DNA of 64,000 nt from AC-51 sp963749895 (GCA_963749895.1 CAVVOG010000003.1:62001-126000), one strand, 5' to 3'; shown: positions 8,713 to 18,034, counted from the first letter of the stretch. The notes: generated by a model from the letters alone, not told the origin. Made by a program: numbers and translations.

Positions 8713-9564
8713 TCAGCGGTGCAGACGCGCGGCGGCCTTGCGGGGCAACTCGTCGGTGAGTCGGCCCCACGGACGGTACAGCCGGTTGCGCCGACGGAAC
8801 CGCTCCAGCGCGGCATCGAACGCGGGGTCGCTCGCGATCGTCCGTTCGAAGCGCTCGGTCGCCCACGCGTACAGCTCGACGTCCAGGCTGTTGGCGGCCC
8901 GGATCTGCTCGACGGTCGCAGGCGACGGCGGAACCTTCTCGGCGGCAGGCGCGACGTTGGCTGCGACGTAGTAGAGGTGCGACCAGTCGAAGGCACGCCC
9001 CATCAGCAGGAGGCTCTCGTCGAAGCGCTCCGTGAGCCCGACGACCGCGAACCGATCCTCGAGGTGCGCCTTCGCCGTCGCGAGCATCTCCCCGTCGCAC
9101 TCCCCGAACGGGGTCGAGACGTCGCCGGCGAGCGCGCGGGTCTGGCTGTTGTCGGTTTCGAGCGAGAGCCCGCTCGTGACGAATCCCTCCAAAGGGAGTC
9201 CTCGCGTGCGGAGCTCCTCGTGCAGGATGTGCTTGGGCGTGCGCCCGATGTAGCGGTAGAGGGAGACGACGAGCTCCACGGGGTCGCGCAGCATCGTGAC
9301 GTAGGTGCTCGGGCGGGGGATCAGCTCGTGAAGCCCGTAGGGGGCATGCCCCATCACCAGCCGCGCGCGGGCGCGATCGGTCTCGGGGATCGCGGCGAAC
9401 GCCGCCAGGCCCCCTTCCCGTCGCAGTCGGCCGGGCTCGGGCAACGGCGCTCGGAACTCGAGGATCTGGTTCCGGCGGACCTGTCGTCGCAGGATGCTCC
9501 TGAGCGACGACCCCGCCGTCTTGCCGATATGGAGGAAGATGATGGTCGGATCGGCTGATCGCAA
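8713..9564 (-). CDS. Sulfotransferase (Sulfotransfer_2-like)
   Basis: About 283 residues. It has the 5'-phosphosulfate-binding loop FLHIGKTAGSSL and the 3'-phosphate-binding block TMLRDPVELVVSLYRY, so it should transfer sulfate from PAPS to a carbohydrate hydroxyl. The frame is open further upstream, but that part overlaps the divergent gene. TTG 9564 lies 8 nt after a TAGACT box (complement of 9573-9578) and just before the conserved domain, so I prefer it despite the rare codon. No signal peptide is seen. The acceptor is unknown; context points to the polymer made by this locus. Confidence 0.8.
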   Translation of the reverse strand: MRSADPTIIFLHIGKTAGSSLRSILRRQVRRNQILEFRAPLPEPGRLRREGGLAAFAAIPETDRARARLVMGHAPYGLHELIPRPSTYVTMLRDPVELVVSLYRYIGRTPKHILHEELRTRGLPLEGFVTSGLSLETDNSQTRALAGDVSTPFGECDGEMLATAKAHLEDRFAVVGLTERFDESLLLMGRAFDWSHLYYVAANVAPAAEKVPPSPATVEQIRAANSLDVELYAWATERFERTIASDPAFDAALERFRRRNRLYRPWGRLTDELPRKAAARLHR

Positions 9565-9604
9565 GGGGCGGCAGTCTAGCAGCGGATATACTGCCGCCCC
9601 TCCC
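9565..9604. promoter_or_regulatory. Divergent promoter between two sulfotransferase genes
   Basis: A 40-base spacer contains TAGACT reading left (complement of 9573-9578, 8 nt from the TTG start at 9564). TATACT reads right (9587-9592, 12 nt from the GTG start at 9605). Both fit TAnnnT -10 boxes with near-leaderless transcripts. Confidence 0.55.
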
Positions 9605-10582
9605 GTGGGTGATGCAGCTCCTCCCGTCTCCGTCGTGTGCATCGGCGCCATCGGTCAGAGCGGATCGACGCTCCTGACGCGCATGCTCGGACAGGTCCCC
9701 GGCTTCGTCGCCGTGGGCGAGACCGGCCGCGTCTGGGACAAGGGCCTCGGCGAGAACATGGAGTGCGGGTGCGGTCAGCCCTTCCGGTCGTGCGACTTCT
9801 GGTCGCAGGTCGGAGAGGCGGCGTTCGGCGGGTGGGGGTCGGTCGACGCACGTGAGGCGACGCGACTGCGTGACCACCTGACCCTGCGCGGTCGGGCTCC
9901 CCATCCTTTCGCGTTGCCGCTCGTCCTGTGGCCCCGACTCTCCAAGGGGTTCGCGAAGGACATGGCCCGCTACGCCTCGCTGATGCATCGCCTGTACGCG
10001 GGGATCAGCGAGGTGTCCGGAGGCAGCACGATCGTCGACTCGATGAAGCAGCCGGCGCACGTCTACATGATGAGCAGGATGCAGGGTATCGACGTCGACG
10101 TCGTCCACATCGTGCGGGACCCGCGCGGCGTCGCCTACTCGAAGACGAAGTGGATCCACCGGCAGGGCGCGAGGTCCGACGAGTTCCGGGTGCGGCGCAA
10201 GCCGCCGAAGACGGCGGAGAAGTGGACGTGGATGAACCTGTCGTTCGACGCCCTGCCGTTGACGGGCGAGCCGGTCACCCGGGTGACGTACGAGGCCCTC
10301 GTCGGCTCTCCGGAGCAGGCGATGTCGCAGGTCCTGACCGGCATCGGACGCCCTCCCGGCGAGGGCGATCTCGGATTCATCCACGGCAACGAGGTCGTTC
10401 TGTCCGTCGACCACTTCGCCGCGGGCAGTCGGATGCGTCTGCAGGCCGGGCCGGTTCCCCTGGTGCTCGATGAGGTCTGGCGACGGGAGCTTCCCTCGGG
10501 CCAGCGTCGCCTGGTGACCGCCCTCAGCCTTCCGCTGCTGCGCCGGTACGGCTACCCGGTTCGGACCGGGCCGGAGGGCTGA
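9605..10582 (+). CDS. Sulfotransferase (Sulfotransfer_3-like)
   Basis: About 325 residues. The PAPS-binding loop is IGQSGSTLLTRMLG near residue 14, followed by VGETGRVWDKG and a cysteine-rich CGCGQPFRSCDFW segment common in bacterial members. The 3'-phosphate site is HIVRDPRGVAYS. GTG 9605 is chosen because the conserved domain starts about ten residues later and the longer frame overlaps the divergent gene. The TGA overlaps the ATG of the next sulfotransferase (TGATG), so the two are coupled. Confidence 0.85.
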   Translation: MGDAAPPVSVVCIGAIGQSGSTLLTRMLGQVPGFVAVGETGRVWDKGLGENMECGCGQPFRSCDFWSQVGEAAFGGWGSVDAREATRLRDHLTLRGRAPHPFALPLVLWPRLSKGFAKDMARYASLMHRLYAGISEVSGGSTIVDSMKQPAHVYMMSRMQGIDVDVVHIVRDPRGVAYSKTKWIHRQGARSDEFRVRRKPPKTAEKWTWMNLSFDALPLTGEPVTRVTYEALVGSPEQAMSQVLTGIGRPPGEGDLGFIHGNEVVLSVDHFAAGSRMRLQAGPVPLVLDEVWRRELPSGQRRLVTALSLPLLRRYGYPVRTGPEG

Positions 10583-11493
10583 TGCGGCTGCCCAACCTGG
10601 TGATCGTCGGCGTGGGCAAGGGCGGCACGACGTCCCTGTTCTGGTACCTGTCGCAGCACCCCGACGTGTGCGCGTCCCATGAGAAGGAGATCCGGTACTT
10701 CGCCGCGCTCACGGAGGGTGGCGACCACCTGCCTCCCGTCGAGGAGTACGCGCAGCACTTCCGGCACTGCCGAGGGGAGCGCTTCGCGTTGGAGGCGAGC
10801 CCGCAGTACTTCCACGGAGGAGAGCGGGTCGCCGCGGCGATGGCGGGCCTGCTCCAGGAACCGCACGTCGTCGTCTCGCTGCGCGATCCGGTTGAGCGGC
10901 TCTGGTCTCAGTTCCGGTTCGTGAAGACCCGGCTCGGTCCGATCCCCGAGTCGCAGACCTTCGAGGAGTACGTGGAGCGCAGCGAGCGTGTGTGGCGAGA
11001 GGAAGCGACGCTGACGCCCGATGTCCTGCCGTACTGGCACCTCGCCGGCGGTGTCTACGCCGACCACCTGGAGCCGTGGTTCGCGACGTTCGGCGACCGG
11101 TTCCGCGTGGTCTTCTTCGAACAGCTCGCCTCCGATCCGGCAGGGGTCGTCGACGGGCTCGCCGGCTGGCTGGGTATCGACCGCGAACCGGTCGGTTCGT
11201 TCCGCTACTCGGTCGAGAACCGCACGACGATGTTCCGGAGCGAGCGCCTCCAGCGGATCGCGCTGTACCTGAACCGCGAGGACCTCCTCGGGCGGCATCG
11301 CCGGCTGAAGGACCCGCTACGGAAGCTGTACTACGCGGTCAACCGCCGCCAGGACGGCGACGCGATGCCAGTGGCGGTCCGTCGACACCTGCAGGAGCTC
11401 TACGCGCCCCAGAACGCACGGCTCGCGGCCATGCTCAGCGAGCGCGGCTACGCGGAGCTCCCCGCTTGGCTGGCAACGCCCGGCCCGCACTAG
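10582..11493 (+). CDS. Sulfotransferase (heparan-sulfotransferase-like)
   Basis: A 303-residue PAPS-dependent sulfotransferase. It has NLVIVGVGKGGTTSLFWYL (PAPS loop), HEKEIRYF with the lysine-acid pair typical of NDST/HS3ST-like enzymes, and VVSLRDPVERLWSQFRF for the 3'-phosphate. The family often sulfates glycan hydroxyl or amino groups, which fits a polymer containing uronic acid. Its last 59 bases overlap the convergent polymerase gene. Confidence 0.87.
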   Translation: MRLPNLVIVGVGKGGTTSLFWYLSQHPDVCASHEKEIRYFAALTEGGDHLPPVEEYAQHFRHCRGERFALEASPQYFHGGERVAAAMAGLLQEPHVVVSLRDPVERLWSQFRFVKTRLGPIPESQTFEEYVERSERVWREEATLTPDVLPYWHLAGGVYADHLEPWFATFGDRFRVVFFEQLASDPAGVVDGLAGWLGIDREPVGSFRYSVENRTTMFRSERLQRIALYLNREDLLGRHRRLKDPLRKLYYAVNRRQDGDAMPVAVRRHLQELYAPQNARLAAMLSERGYAELPAWLATPGPH

Positions 11494-12748
11494 CCACCGC
11501 GCGGGTCGCCTCGGCGTCGCCCTCGTCGGGCCTCCCGAGGGTGGATGCGATCGCGGCAAGGGCGAAGACGGTCGCGGACCGGGAGAGCCCTTCGAGCACC
11601 GGATTGAAGGCCATCGCGACGAAGAATCCGTTCAGGCCCACGAGGAGGAGGCGTGCGAGCCTCGCTCGCTCCGGGGAGCCCGCGGCCGCGAAGGCGAAGT
11701 GCGCACGGATCAGGCTGGTCAGCAGGAGCACGATCCAGGCGCCGAGCAGCACGGCGCCGACGAGCCCTCCTTCGGCCAGGAACATCACGAAGTCGTTGTG
11801 ATACGGGGACGCCGTCGTCTTGCTCGATTCGGTCACCGTGTCGCTCGCGAACCCCGTCCCGATGAACGGCGACTCCTGGAAGGTGGCGATCCCGTTGGCC
11901 CAGAACTCGAGGCGACCCTGGCTCGTGTTGCGCTTCCCCACGGTCTCGAAGTACCTGCCCGCGACCTCGGTGCTCGCTCCGAAGTTCGCGACGGCGACCA
12001 CGACGAGGATCAGCGCGACCCCGCCGATCAGGTAGGGGCGTGCGCGCGACGCTCCTGCGCTGGTCGCGAGCAATGTCAGGACCGTGACCAAGGTCACCAG
12101 GGTCGAGGTGGCCGAAGGGTAACCGAGGAAGATCACGGCGGCGCCCCCCACGAGCGCGAAGGTCCACCAACGATGGCCCAGCATGTAGGTGGCGGCGGCC
12201 CCGATCGTCACGTAGGGGAAGGTGGCGTTCTTGAACTGCCGGTACTCCGCGAGTCCGGGGAGGAGGCCGGAGTAGACCGCGGCTCCGAGCACGATGTAGA
12301 TCGTGGCGATCCACGCGAGCGCCCGAACCACCCGGAGCGATTCGTCTTCCCGCAGCGGTTCCACGACGAACAGCGAGGCGATCGCCAGGGACATCGGCAG
12401 GAAGAGCGCGCGCGCGGTGCTCGTGACCCCCAGGAACAGGACGCCATACATCGTGCCGACGAAACCGAAGGCGAACAGCAGGATCAGGGCGATCTCGTAG
12501 TGCCGGGGTTTGCGGATCAGCGTCGAACCGTTCGAACGGATCGCGAACAGGGCAGCGATCGGCACGAGCAGGATCACGTACCGCACGGCGCCGCCCCTGA
12601 CCGACCTGTCGAGGACGTTGAAGACGTCGACGGCGGTGGCGAAGAACACGACGAGCAACGCTCGTGCGTACCGATAGCCGTCGCTGGGGATCGTCCTTGC
12701 GGGGCGCACGAGGCTCCGGGTATGGAGCGCCGAGGTGGGGGAGACCAT
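11435..12748 (-). CDS. O-antigen ligase/Wzy-like polymerase
   Basis: About 437 residues with roughly ten hydrophobic membrane segments. The larger periplasmic-side block contains ESPFIGTGFASDTVTESS and SPYHNDFVMFLAEGGLVG, the Wzy_C/WaaL pattern (FxGxG ... HN ... LAExGxxG). It probably polymerises lipid-linked repeat units outside the membrane. ATG 12748 lies 8 nt after TATCGT (complement of 12757-12762), a leaderless arrangement; the upstream extension of the frame lies in the divergent gene. The 3' end overlaps the convergent sulfotransferase by 59 bases. Confidence 0.85.
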   Translation of the reverse strand: MVSPTSALHTRSLVRPARTIPSDGYRYARALLVVFFATAVDVFNVLDRSVRGGAVRYVILLVPIAALFAIRSNGSTLIRKPRHYEIALILLFAFGFVGTMYGVLFLGVTSTARALFLPMSLAIASLFVVEPLREDESLRVVRALAWIATIYIVLGAAVYSGLLPGLAEYRQFKNATFPYVTIGAAATYMLGHRWWTFALVGGAAVIFLGYPSATSTLVTLVTVLTLLATSAGASRARPYLIGGVALILVVVAVANFGASTEVAGRYFETVGKRNTSQGRLEFWANGIATFQESPFIGTGFASDTVTESSKTTASPYHNDFVMFLAEGGLVGAVLLGAWIVLLLTSLIRAHFAFAAAGSPERARLARLLLVGLNGFFVAMAFNPVLEGLSRSATVFALAAIASTLGRPDEGDAEATRAVASAGRALPAKRGAPRSRAR

Positions 12749-12787
12749 CGCGGGACACGATACCGGCTCGTACCTATACTGCGCCCC
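12749..12787. promoter_or_regulatory. Divergent promoters for the polymerase and a propeller-like gene
   Basis: A 39-base spacer. TATACT 12775-12780 reads right and ends 7 nt before ATG 12788. The complement of 12757-12762, TATCGT, reads left and ends 8 nt before ATG 12748. Both imply leaderless mRNAs. Confidence 0.6.
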
Positions 12788-13759
12788 ATGCCTGGGTCTG
12801 GATCCCTGCCCACCGTGGTCGCGAGCTCGGTCGTGCGCTCCAGCTACCAGGGCGAGAGCCATGGTGGGGTCTATCTGGTCGACCTGAACTCCGGCTCGGT
12901 CGAACAGGTGCTCGACTGGAGCGAGGGGTCGATCAGCTGGGAGGGTCGCGGTGGCGACCGTGGGCTGCGCGGCATCGCGTTCCACGGATCACACATCTAC
13001 CTCGCGGCGAGCGACGAGATCTTCGTCTTCGACTCCGACTTCGTGCATCTCGGTTCGTTCCGCAACCCGTATCTCAAGCACTGCCACGAGATCGACATCC
13101 GCGGCAACCGCCTGTACGCGACGTCCACCGGATTCGACTCGATCCTCGAGTTCGACCTGTCGTCGGAGCGGTTCATCCGCGGCTACTGCGTCCGGTTCTC
13201 TCCGATCTGGCGGGCCCGGCGCAAGCTCCGCGTCCGTCCACGTCCTCGCTTCTCGGTCTTCGATCCGACCGGTCCGCTCGGGCCCGGGCCCGCCGACACG
13301 TGCCACGTCAACAACGTCGTGGCCGACGACGACGGGCTCCTCGTCTCGGGAACGGGGCTGGAGGACATCTGGCGCATCCAAGGAGCATCGCTGTCACGTG
13401 CTGCCCGGATCGCCTACGGGTCCCACAACGCGCGGCTCTTCCGCGACGGTGCCCTGCTCAACCACACGAAGACGGATCGGGTCGCCTTCATGGATCGCCG
13501 CGGCACGCTCCTGCGATCGTGGGCGATCCCGAGGTTCGCGCGTGATGAGCTCGACCACGCGGATCTGCCGGAGGACCTCGCCCGCCAGTCGTTCGGGCGG
13601 GGGCTCGCCGTCGTGGACGGCGACCTATTCGTGGCCGGCTCGTCGCCAGCGACCGTGACCGCCTATGCGTTCGACTCGACCGAGGCCCTCGCCCACGTCA
13701 ACCTGACCAAGGACGTCCGCAACGCGGTTCACGGGCTCGAGGTCTGGCCCTTCTCGTAG
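12788..13759 (+). CDS. Beta-propeller-like protein of unknown function
   Basis: 323 residues without a signal peptide. Short repeating units read like propeller blades: GGVYLVDLNSGSVEQVLDW, RGIAFHGSHIYLAASDEIFV, NRLYATSTGFDSILEFD and ARLFRDGALLNHTKTDRVAF. The conserved HCHEIDIRGN segment resembles the YncE/SMP-30-like or DUF4915 groups. Position inside the sulfated-polymer locus suggests a role in polymer binding or modification, but that is inference. ATG 12788 is supported by the leaderless -10 box. The last 31 bases overlap the convergent sulfotransferase. Confidence 0.65.
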   Translation: MPGSGSLPTVVASSVVRSSYQGESHGGVYLVDLNSGSVEQVLDWSEGSISWEGRGGDRGLRGIAFHGSHIYLAASDEIFVFDSDFVHLGSFRNPYLKHCHEIDIRGNRLYATSTGFDSILEFDLSSERFIRGYCVRFSPIWRARRKLRVRPRPRFSVFDPTGPLGPGPADTCHVNNVVADDDGLLVSGTGLEDIWRIQGASLSRAARIAYGSHNARLFRDGALLNHTKTDRVAFMDRRGTLLRSWAIPRFARDELDHADLPEDLARQSFGRGLAVVDGDLFVAGSSPATVTAYAFDSTEALAHVNLTKDVRNAVHGLEVWPFS

Positions 13760-14724
13760 ACCGAGTGGGCTTCCCCGCCCTTCGACGTCCGCCAGAGCAG
13801 ACCGCCCGCGGCGCTCCGCCCCTTCGTGAGGGCACGACCGTACGCGGTGCGAGCGACGTCGGAGCCGAGGGACCCGAGCGAGACTGGGATCTCGTCGAGC
13901 TCTCCGAGCAGCCCGTCGAGCGAGTACCCCATCACGGCCAGACGCTCCTGACCGATCCACCGCAGGTAGTCGCGACACCATCGGCGACGCACCGACGAGG
14001 AGATCGACCGCTTCCATCGTTCCAGCGGTTCGGTACTGAGCACGTCGTAGCGATGCCGTCCGGTCGGATCACCCATCCGCGCCTCCACGTCGACGCCGGC
14101 GAATCGGGCGAGAGAGGCGGGGTCGAACGCCACGCCGACGTGGTCGAAGAGGGCGGGCCAGGTCTCCTCGGGACGCGTGAGGAGGTCTTCGAAGCGGACG
14201 GCGTGGGTCCGGTCGGCGTGCGCCTCGTACGCGCGCACGAGGTTGTCGATGCCCTCGAACAGATCCACGCGCCAGCGTTCGACCATCCACCGGCCTCGAC
14301 CCCAGGTCTCCACGGTCGACGCGACCACGGCCAGCGGGTTGCGCCACAAGGTCACGAAGTGGGCCTCAGGGAAGATGCGGTACAGGTCGTCGGCCACGAA
14401 GTGGTATCGCGGGGTCTTGTCCACGAACAGCCGGTCGTTCGGCTCCGAGGCGGCGAGGTAGAGCCGCTCGACGAACCCACGGACCTCCGACCAGTAGCGC
14501 TCCCGACCGCCGTCGAGCCGATCGGCGAAGTCGCCGATCGCCCGCCCCGCGAGCGCGTGGCCGTACTCGGCGTAGGCGCCGGCGTCGCGCAGGGCGTAGA
14601 CCTGGGGAAGCACGATCCAGGGTTCGGCTGCCGTCGCCACACCGTCGTGCGCCGCGAGCACGCGCTGCACGAGCGTGGAGCCCGAACGCGGGAGCGACAG
14701 GAGGAACACGGGTGTGACGCTCAT
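13729..14724 (-). CDS. Sulfotransferase (Sulfotransfer_3)
   Basis: About 331 residues starting at ATG 14724 (MSVTPVF). The PAPS loop is LLSLPRSGSTLVQRVLA, followed by AEPWIVLPQ. The 3'-phosphate block is FVTLWRNPLAVVASTVE, with asparagine where aspartate is usual (RNP rather than RDP). FVDKTPRYHF is typical of tyrosylprotein/glycan sulfotransferase-like proteins. Its ATG overlaps the stop of the flippase gene (ATGA), so it is translated from the same minus-strand message. The longer open frame upstream is a shadow of the flippase. Confidence 0.87.
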   Translation of the reverse strand: MSVTPVFLLSLPRSGSTLVQRVLAAHDGVATAAEPWIVLPQVYALRDAGAYAEYGHALAGRAIGDFADRLDGGRERYWSEVRGFVERLYLAASEPNDRLFVDKTPRYHFVADDLYRIFPEAHFVTLWRNPLAVVASTVETWGRGRWMVERWRVDLFEGIDNLVRAYEAHADRTHAVRFEDLLTRPEETWPALFDHVGVAFDPASLARFAGVDVEARMGDPTGRHRYDVLSTEPLERWKRSISSSVRRRWCRDYLRWIGQERLAVMGYSLDGLLGELDEIPVSLGSLGSDVARTAYGRALTKGRSAAGGLLWRTSKGGEAHSVYEKGQTSSP

Positions 14725-16166
14725 GAGCGACGACCTCCTCGGCCGGCTCGGCCCTTGCCCGTGAGGAACTCCATGAAGGGGCCGGGCGACAGCTGGATGT
14801 GGGTCCACACGCCGACGAGGCGATGGGCGAGGTAGAGCTGCACGAGGTTCTGCACGATCTGCGCGGACGCGGTCGTCACGGCGACGCCGATGAGACCGAA
14901 CCGGGGTGCGGCGAAGATCCCCGAGACGACGCTCAGGATGCCGGCGCTGACCGTCACGGTCATCGCGACCCGTTGGTAGCCGGTCATCATCAACACGACC
15001 GCGCACGAACCCGTCCACACGGCGACCAGACGCCCGATCGACAAGATCACGAGCGCCGTCGCACCCTGCGCGTAGAAGTCCCCGTACACGACGCTCATCA
15101 CCCAGGGTCCGAACGCGATGAACACGAGCAGGACGAGGAACGAGGGCAACCCGGCGATCGTCGCGGCCCCGCGGAGCGCGCGTTCCATGTCGTGGGTCCG
15201 TCCCTGCTCGTGGAGTTCGGCGACGATCGGCGGCGTCACCCCCTGGACGATCAGGAAGGGCGTCGCGACGAAGACCACGAGTCGTGACGCGGCCCCGTAG
15301 ATCGCCACGTCGGTCTGGCTCTGGTAGGCACCCAGGATCCACAGGTCGACCCCGCGCCCCAGGAGCAGGATCGAGATGTTCGTGATCAGCAGGGGCCACG
15401 CGTAGGAGAGCAGCTCGCGACGCCCGACGTCGCCCTCGCCGTGGAGGCCGCGCACACGACCCAGGAGGAGGCCCGCGGCGAGGACGGTCGTGGTGAGCGT
15501 CGCTCCGGCCGACAGGATCACGATCGCGCGGAGGTCGGCGCCGGCACCTGCCAGGACGAGGACCCCGAAGATCGACGCCGAGAGGGTGTCCACGAGGAGG
15601 GCGTCCAGAACCGTCGAGAGATCGAAGCGCTGGAGGCCGCGGAAGGTCTCCACCAGGAGCGATTGGAGCGCCGTGACGATCAGCCATCCCGCCGCGATCG
15701 GCATGACCGCCTCGATCGCGCCGGACCGGAACACGGACGTGGCGAGCCAATCACCGACCCCGAGCCAGAGGAGCGCCCCGGCGACGAGCGATCCGAGTCC
15801 ACCGTAGGTCAGCGACCTGCGGATCGCGGCCTTGGCCCTGCCCGGGTCGCCCGCGGCGATCGCCCCCGACACGAAGCGCACGACCGCCCGGTCGAGCCCC
15901 AGCTGCGCGACCGTGCTCCCGATCACCACCAACGCGTACGTGGTGAAGTACGCGCCGAGCTCCTCGGGACTCAGGAGGCGAGCGAGCATCGAGTTGATCG
16001 CGACCCCGAGGGCGATCGTGGCGATCTTCCCGCCCATCACCCAGGCGGAGCCACGGAGGATCCGTCGCCGAAGACTGGCGAACGCCTCTCCGCGCGTGAC
16101 GATCACGTTGCCTTCGAGAGCCTCACCTACCGCCTCGCCCACCGGGTCGGTCGCCGCGTCACCCAC
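14721..16166 (-). CDS. Wzx-like polysaccharide flippase
   Basis: 481 residues with about 12-14 hydrophobic segments and the MATE/PST exporter layout. The N-terminal portion LRRRILRGSAWVMGGKIATI leads into the first helices; AINSMLARLLSPEELGAYF is typical of Wzx. It should flip the lipid-linked repeat unit to the outer face of the membrane for the Wzy-like protein. GTG 16166 lies 6 nt after the upstream stop; the first 20 or so residues are poorly constrained and a later GTG is possible. Confidence 0.9.
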   Translation of the reverse strand: MGDAATDPVGEAVGEALEGNVIVTRGEAFASLRRRILRGSAWVMGGKIATIALGVAINSMLARLLSPEELGAYFTTYALVVIGSTVAQLGLDRAVVRFVSGAIAAGDPGRAKAAIRRSLTYGGLGSLVAGALLWLGVGDWLATSVFRSGAIEAVMPIAAGWLIVTALQSLLVETFRGLQRFDLSTVLDALLVDTLSASIFGVLVLAGAGADLRAIVILSAGATLTTTVLAAGLLLGRVRGLHGEGDVGRRELLSYAWPLLITNISILLLGRGVDLWILGAYQSQTDVAIYGAASRLVVFVATPFLIVQGVTPPIVAELHEQGRTHDMERALRGAATIAGLPSFLVLLVFIAFGPWVMSVVYGDFYAQGATALVILSIGRLVAVWTGSCAVVLMMTGYQRVAMTVTVSAGILSVVSGIFAAPRFGLIGVAVTTASAQIVQNLVQLYLAHRLVGVWTHIQLSPGPFMEFLTGKGRAGRGGRRS

Positions 16167-16172
16167 TCGGGC

Positions 16173-17105
16173 TCACCAGTCCTCGTCGCCGTAGAACGCA
16201 CCGGCGATCGGTTCGACCCCGCCGCGGATCCGGGCGAGGTCGTCGGAGGAAAGCGAGCGCCGCCACGCCTGCACGGCGGCCCGGCTGTCTCGCTTCGTGG
16301 AAGCCATGTCGGCGACCTGGTCCGGGTTCGACGCGTCGCTGTGCTCCAGGATCGTCGCCCGAACCTCGTCTTCGAACGGCATCCCGAGATGGTCGAACAT
16401 CGTGCCGAACCGCGAGAGGGGGTCGTGCGCGACATCCTCGAGCCGCAGGAACAGCCAGTCCGGCCTGTTCGCCTGGAACTCGGCGATCGCGTGGTGGATC
16501 AGGTTCCACAGGAGGATCCCCTGGTCGAGCAGCGGCTGTTCCTGTTCGGCGAACCGCTGGACCTCGCCATCGAACGGCGCGAGCGGCCCCTCCATCAGGA
16601 GCGGCTGGTCCACGAAGTCACGGAAGGGATGGTGCAGTTCGCGGCGGACGACGCTGTCCACGAACGCGGCAGGATGGCGGATCAGGACGATCACGTCGGC
16701 GTCGAGCCGGTCGGCGATCCACTCCGAAGAGAACACGGCGATCGGGTCCTTCAGCAACGGCCTTGCACCTCGTGCCCTGAACCGCCGGAACCTTCGGGCG
16801 TCGCGCATCAGCCGTCCGGCATCCTTCGGGGTCCGGATCGCCCGGATCTCCGCCGCGTACCGATAGCGATACGCGAGCATGTCGCGGAGCCCTGGCTCGT
16901 AGCGGTCATGGTTCCGTTCGCACACGTACTCGAACCACTTGTCGAAGGGCACGTCACGGATCCCGGGCCGAGCGAGTGGGCTGAACGGTTCCCACAGGTA
17001 GGCGATGGGGTGAGAAGGGGATGCCGCTATCATGCTGCCCACCCATCCCGTGCCGGACCGGTGTGAACCGGTCACCAAGATCGGTTTTCGGCTCGGAAGG
17101 GACAC
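16173..17105 (-). CDS. Sulfotransferase (Sulfotransfer_3-like)
   Basis: 310 residues. PILVTGSHRSGTGWVGSMI forms the PAPS loop, YLWEPFSP follows as in related enzymes, and DVIVLIRHPAAFVDSVV is the 3'-phosphate block. GTG 17105 lies 8 nt after TAACGT (complement of 17114-17119), again a leaderless pattern. It heads a three-gene minus-strand unit: this sulfotransferase, the flippase and the sulfotransferase at 13,729. Confidence 0.85.
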   Translation of the reverse strand: MSLPSRKPILVTGSHRSGTGWVGSMIAASPSHPIAYLWEPFSPLARPGIRDVPFDKWFEYVCERNHDRYEPGLRDMLAYRYRYAAEIRAIRTPKDAGRLMRDARRFRRFRARGARPLLKDPIAVFSSEWIADRLDADVIVLIRHPAAFVDSVVRRELHHPFRDFVDQPLLMEGPLAPFDGEVQRFAEQEQPLLDQGILLWNLIHHAIAEFQANRPDWLFLRLEDVAHDPLSRFGTMFDHLGMPFEDEVRATILEHSDASNPDQVADMASTKRDSRAAVQAWRRSLSSDDLARIRGGVEPIAGAFYGDEDW

Positions 17106-17149
17106 GGCCGACTACGTTACAGGACACGACACGGGGGTCAGGGAGCACG
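17106..17149. promoter_or_regulatory. Divergent promoter between a sulfotransferase and the GT2 gene
   Basis: The near-palindrome TACGTTA at 17113-17119 gives TAACGT on the minus strand, 8 nt before GTG 17105. It gives TACGTT on the plus strand, about 31 nt before ATG 17150. The plus-strand gene also has a GGGAG ribosome site near 17141. Confidence 0.5.
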
Positions 17150-17941
17150 ATGGCTGGGACGACCAGGTTCGGGGTGGTGACGCCGTCGCTGAACGCGGAG
17201 AGCTACCTCGAGGACACCCTGCGCTCGATCTGGTCACAGGACGGGTTCGAGATCGATCATGTGATCGTCGACGGCGGGTCGACCGACCGAACCCTGGAGA
17301 TCGCGGCGGCGTTCCCGTCCAGGGTGGTGGTGTCTCCCGACGATCAGGGCATGTACGACGCGATCAACCGCGGGATGTCGCTCGTGGAGGGCGACATCGT
17401 CGGCTACATCAACGCCGACGACGAGATCGCGCCCGGGGCGTTCCGTCTGGTGGCGGAGGCCTTCGAGCGGGACGGCGATGCGCAGTGGCTGTTCGGCACC
17501 GTCGAGTACACGGACGGCGAGGGCAAGGTGATCGGCCACCTCGCACCGATCGCGCCCTCGCTCCGTGCCTTCCTGGGGATCGGGTGGTCGCCGATCCCGC
17601 AGCAGACCGTGTGGGCGCGGCGCTCCTTCTACGACCGTGTCGGGCCGTTCGACATCGGGTACCGCAACTGCGGCGACTACGACTGGTACGCGCGAGCCTT
17701 GAAGCTGGCCAAGCCGCTCGTCCTCCCGGAGGTCCTCGGCAGGTTCAGGCTGCACGAGGGCCAGATCTCGTTGAACCTCGAGAAGATGGAGCGCGAGAGC
17801 CGCATGGTGCGCGAGCGTCACGGTGGCGCCGGGACCGATGCGTACCTCCTCGGGCGCCTCCTGAGCCTGAGGCTCAACGCGCGTAACCCCGACTGGTTCA
17901 TGGCGAAGCGTACCGGCCGTATCAGCTTCGAGCCGCGCTGA
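17150..17941 (+). CDS. GT2-family glycosyltransferase
   Basis: 263 residues with the GT-A fold of family 2: FGVVTPSLNAESYLEDTLRS, VDGGSTDRTLEIA and VSPDDQGMYDAINRGM. The metal-binding NADDE and the RNCGDYDWYARALK acceptor region follow; the WcaA/colanic-acid-like variants look alike. It should add one sugar of the repeat unit at the cytosolic membrane face. ATG 17150 is preceded by GGGAG; the longer frame is within the divergent promoter. Confidence 0.9.
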   Translation: MAGTTRFGVVTPSLNAESYLEDTLRSIWSQDGFEIDHVIVDGGSTDRTLEIAAAFPSRVVVSPDDQGMYDAINRGMSLVEGDIVGYINADDEIAPGAFRLVAEAFERDGDAQWLFGTVEYTDGEGKVIGHLAPIAPSLRAFLGIGWSPIPQQTVWARRSFYDRVGPFDIGYRNCGDYDWYARALKLAKPLVLPEVLGRFRLHEGQISLNLEKMERESRMVRERHGGAGTDAYLLGRLLSLRLNARNPDWFMAKRTGRISFEPR

Positions 17942-17962
17942 CCGGGGCTCGCCCTTCCCCGG
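17942..17962 (+). terminator. Stem-loop after the GT2 gene
   Basis: CCGGGG 17942-17947 pairs with CCCCGG 17957-17962 across a 9-nt loop, directly after the TGA. There is no U-run, so it is at most a weak or Rho-assisted terminator. Confidence 0.4.
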
Positions 17963-18028
17963 GCCGGTGCCGAACGGAGGGGTCGAGGTCGAGCCGAAAG
18001 GCGGGGGAGCGCCGACGACGACCATGGC

Positions 18029-18034
18029 TATGAT
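18029..18034 (+). promoter_or_regulatory. -10 box of the pyruvate-kinase-like gene
   Basis: TATGAT ends 9 nt before ATG 18044, implying a leaderless or nearly leaderless transcript. Confidence 0.5.

Noticed and set aside
7451..10414. 987-codon minus-strand open frame
   Set aside because: It runs antisense through the UXS and GT4 genes and across the divergent sulfotransferases; the content is low-complexity Arg/Pro/His/Gly with no domain. The real minus-strand gene here is 8713-9564 in another frame.
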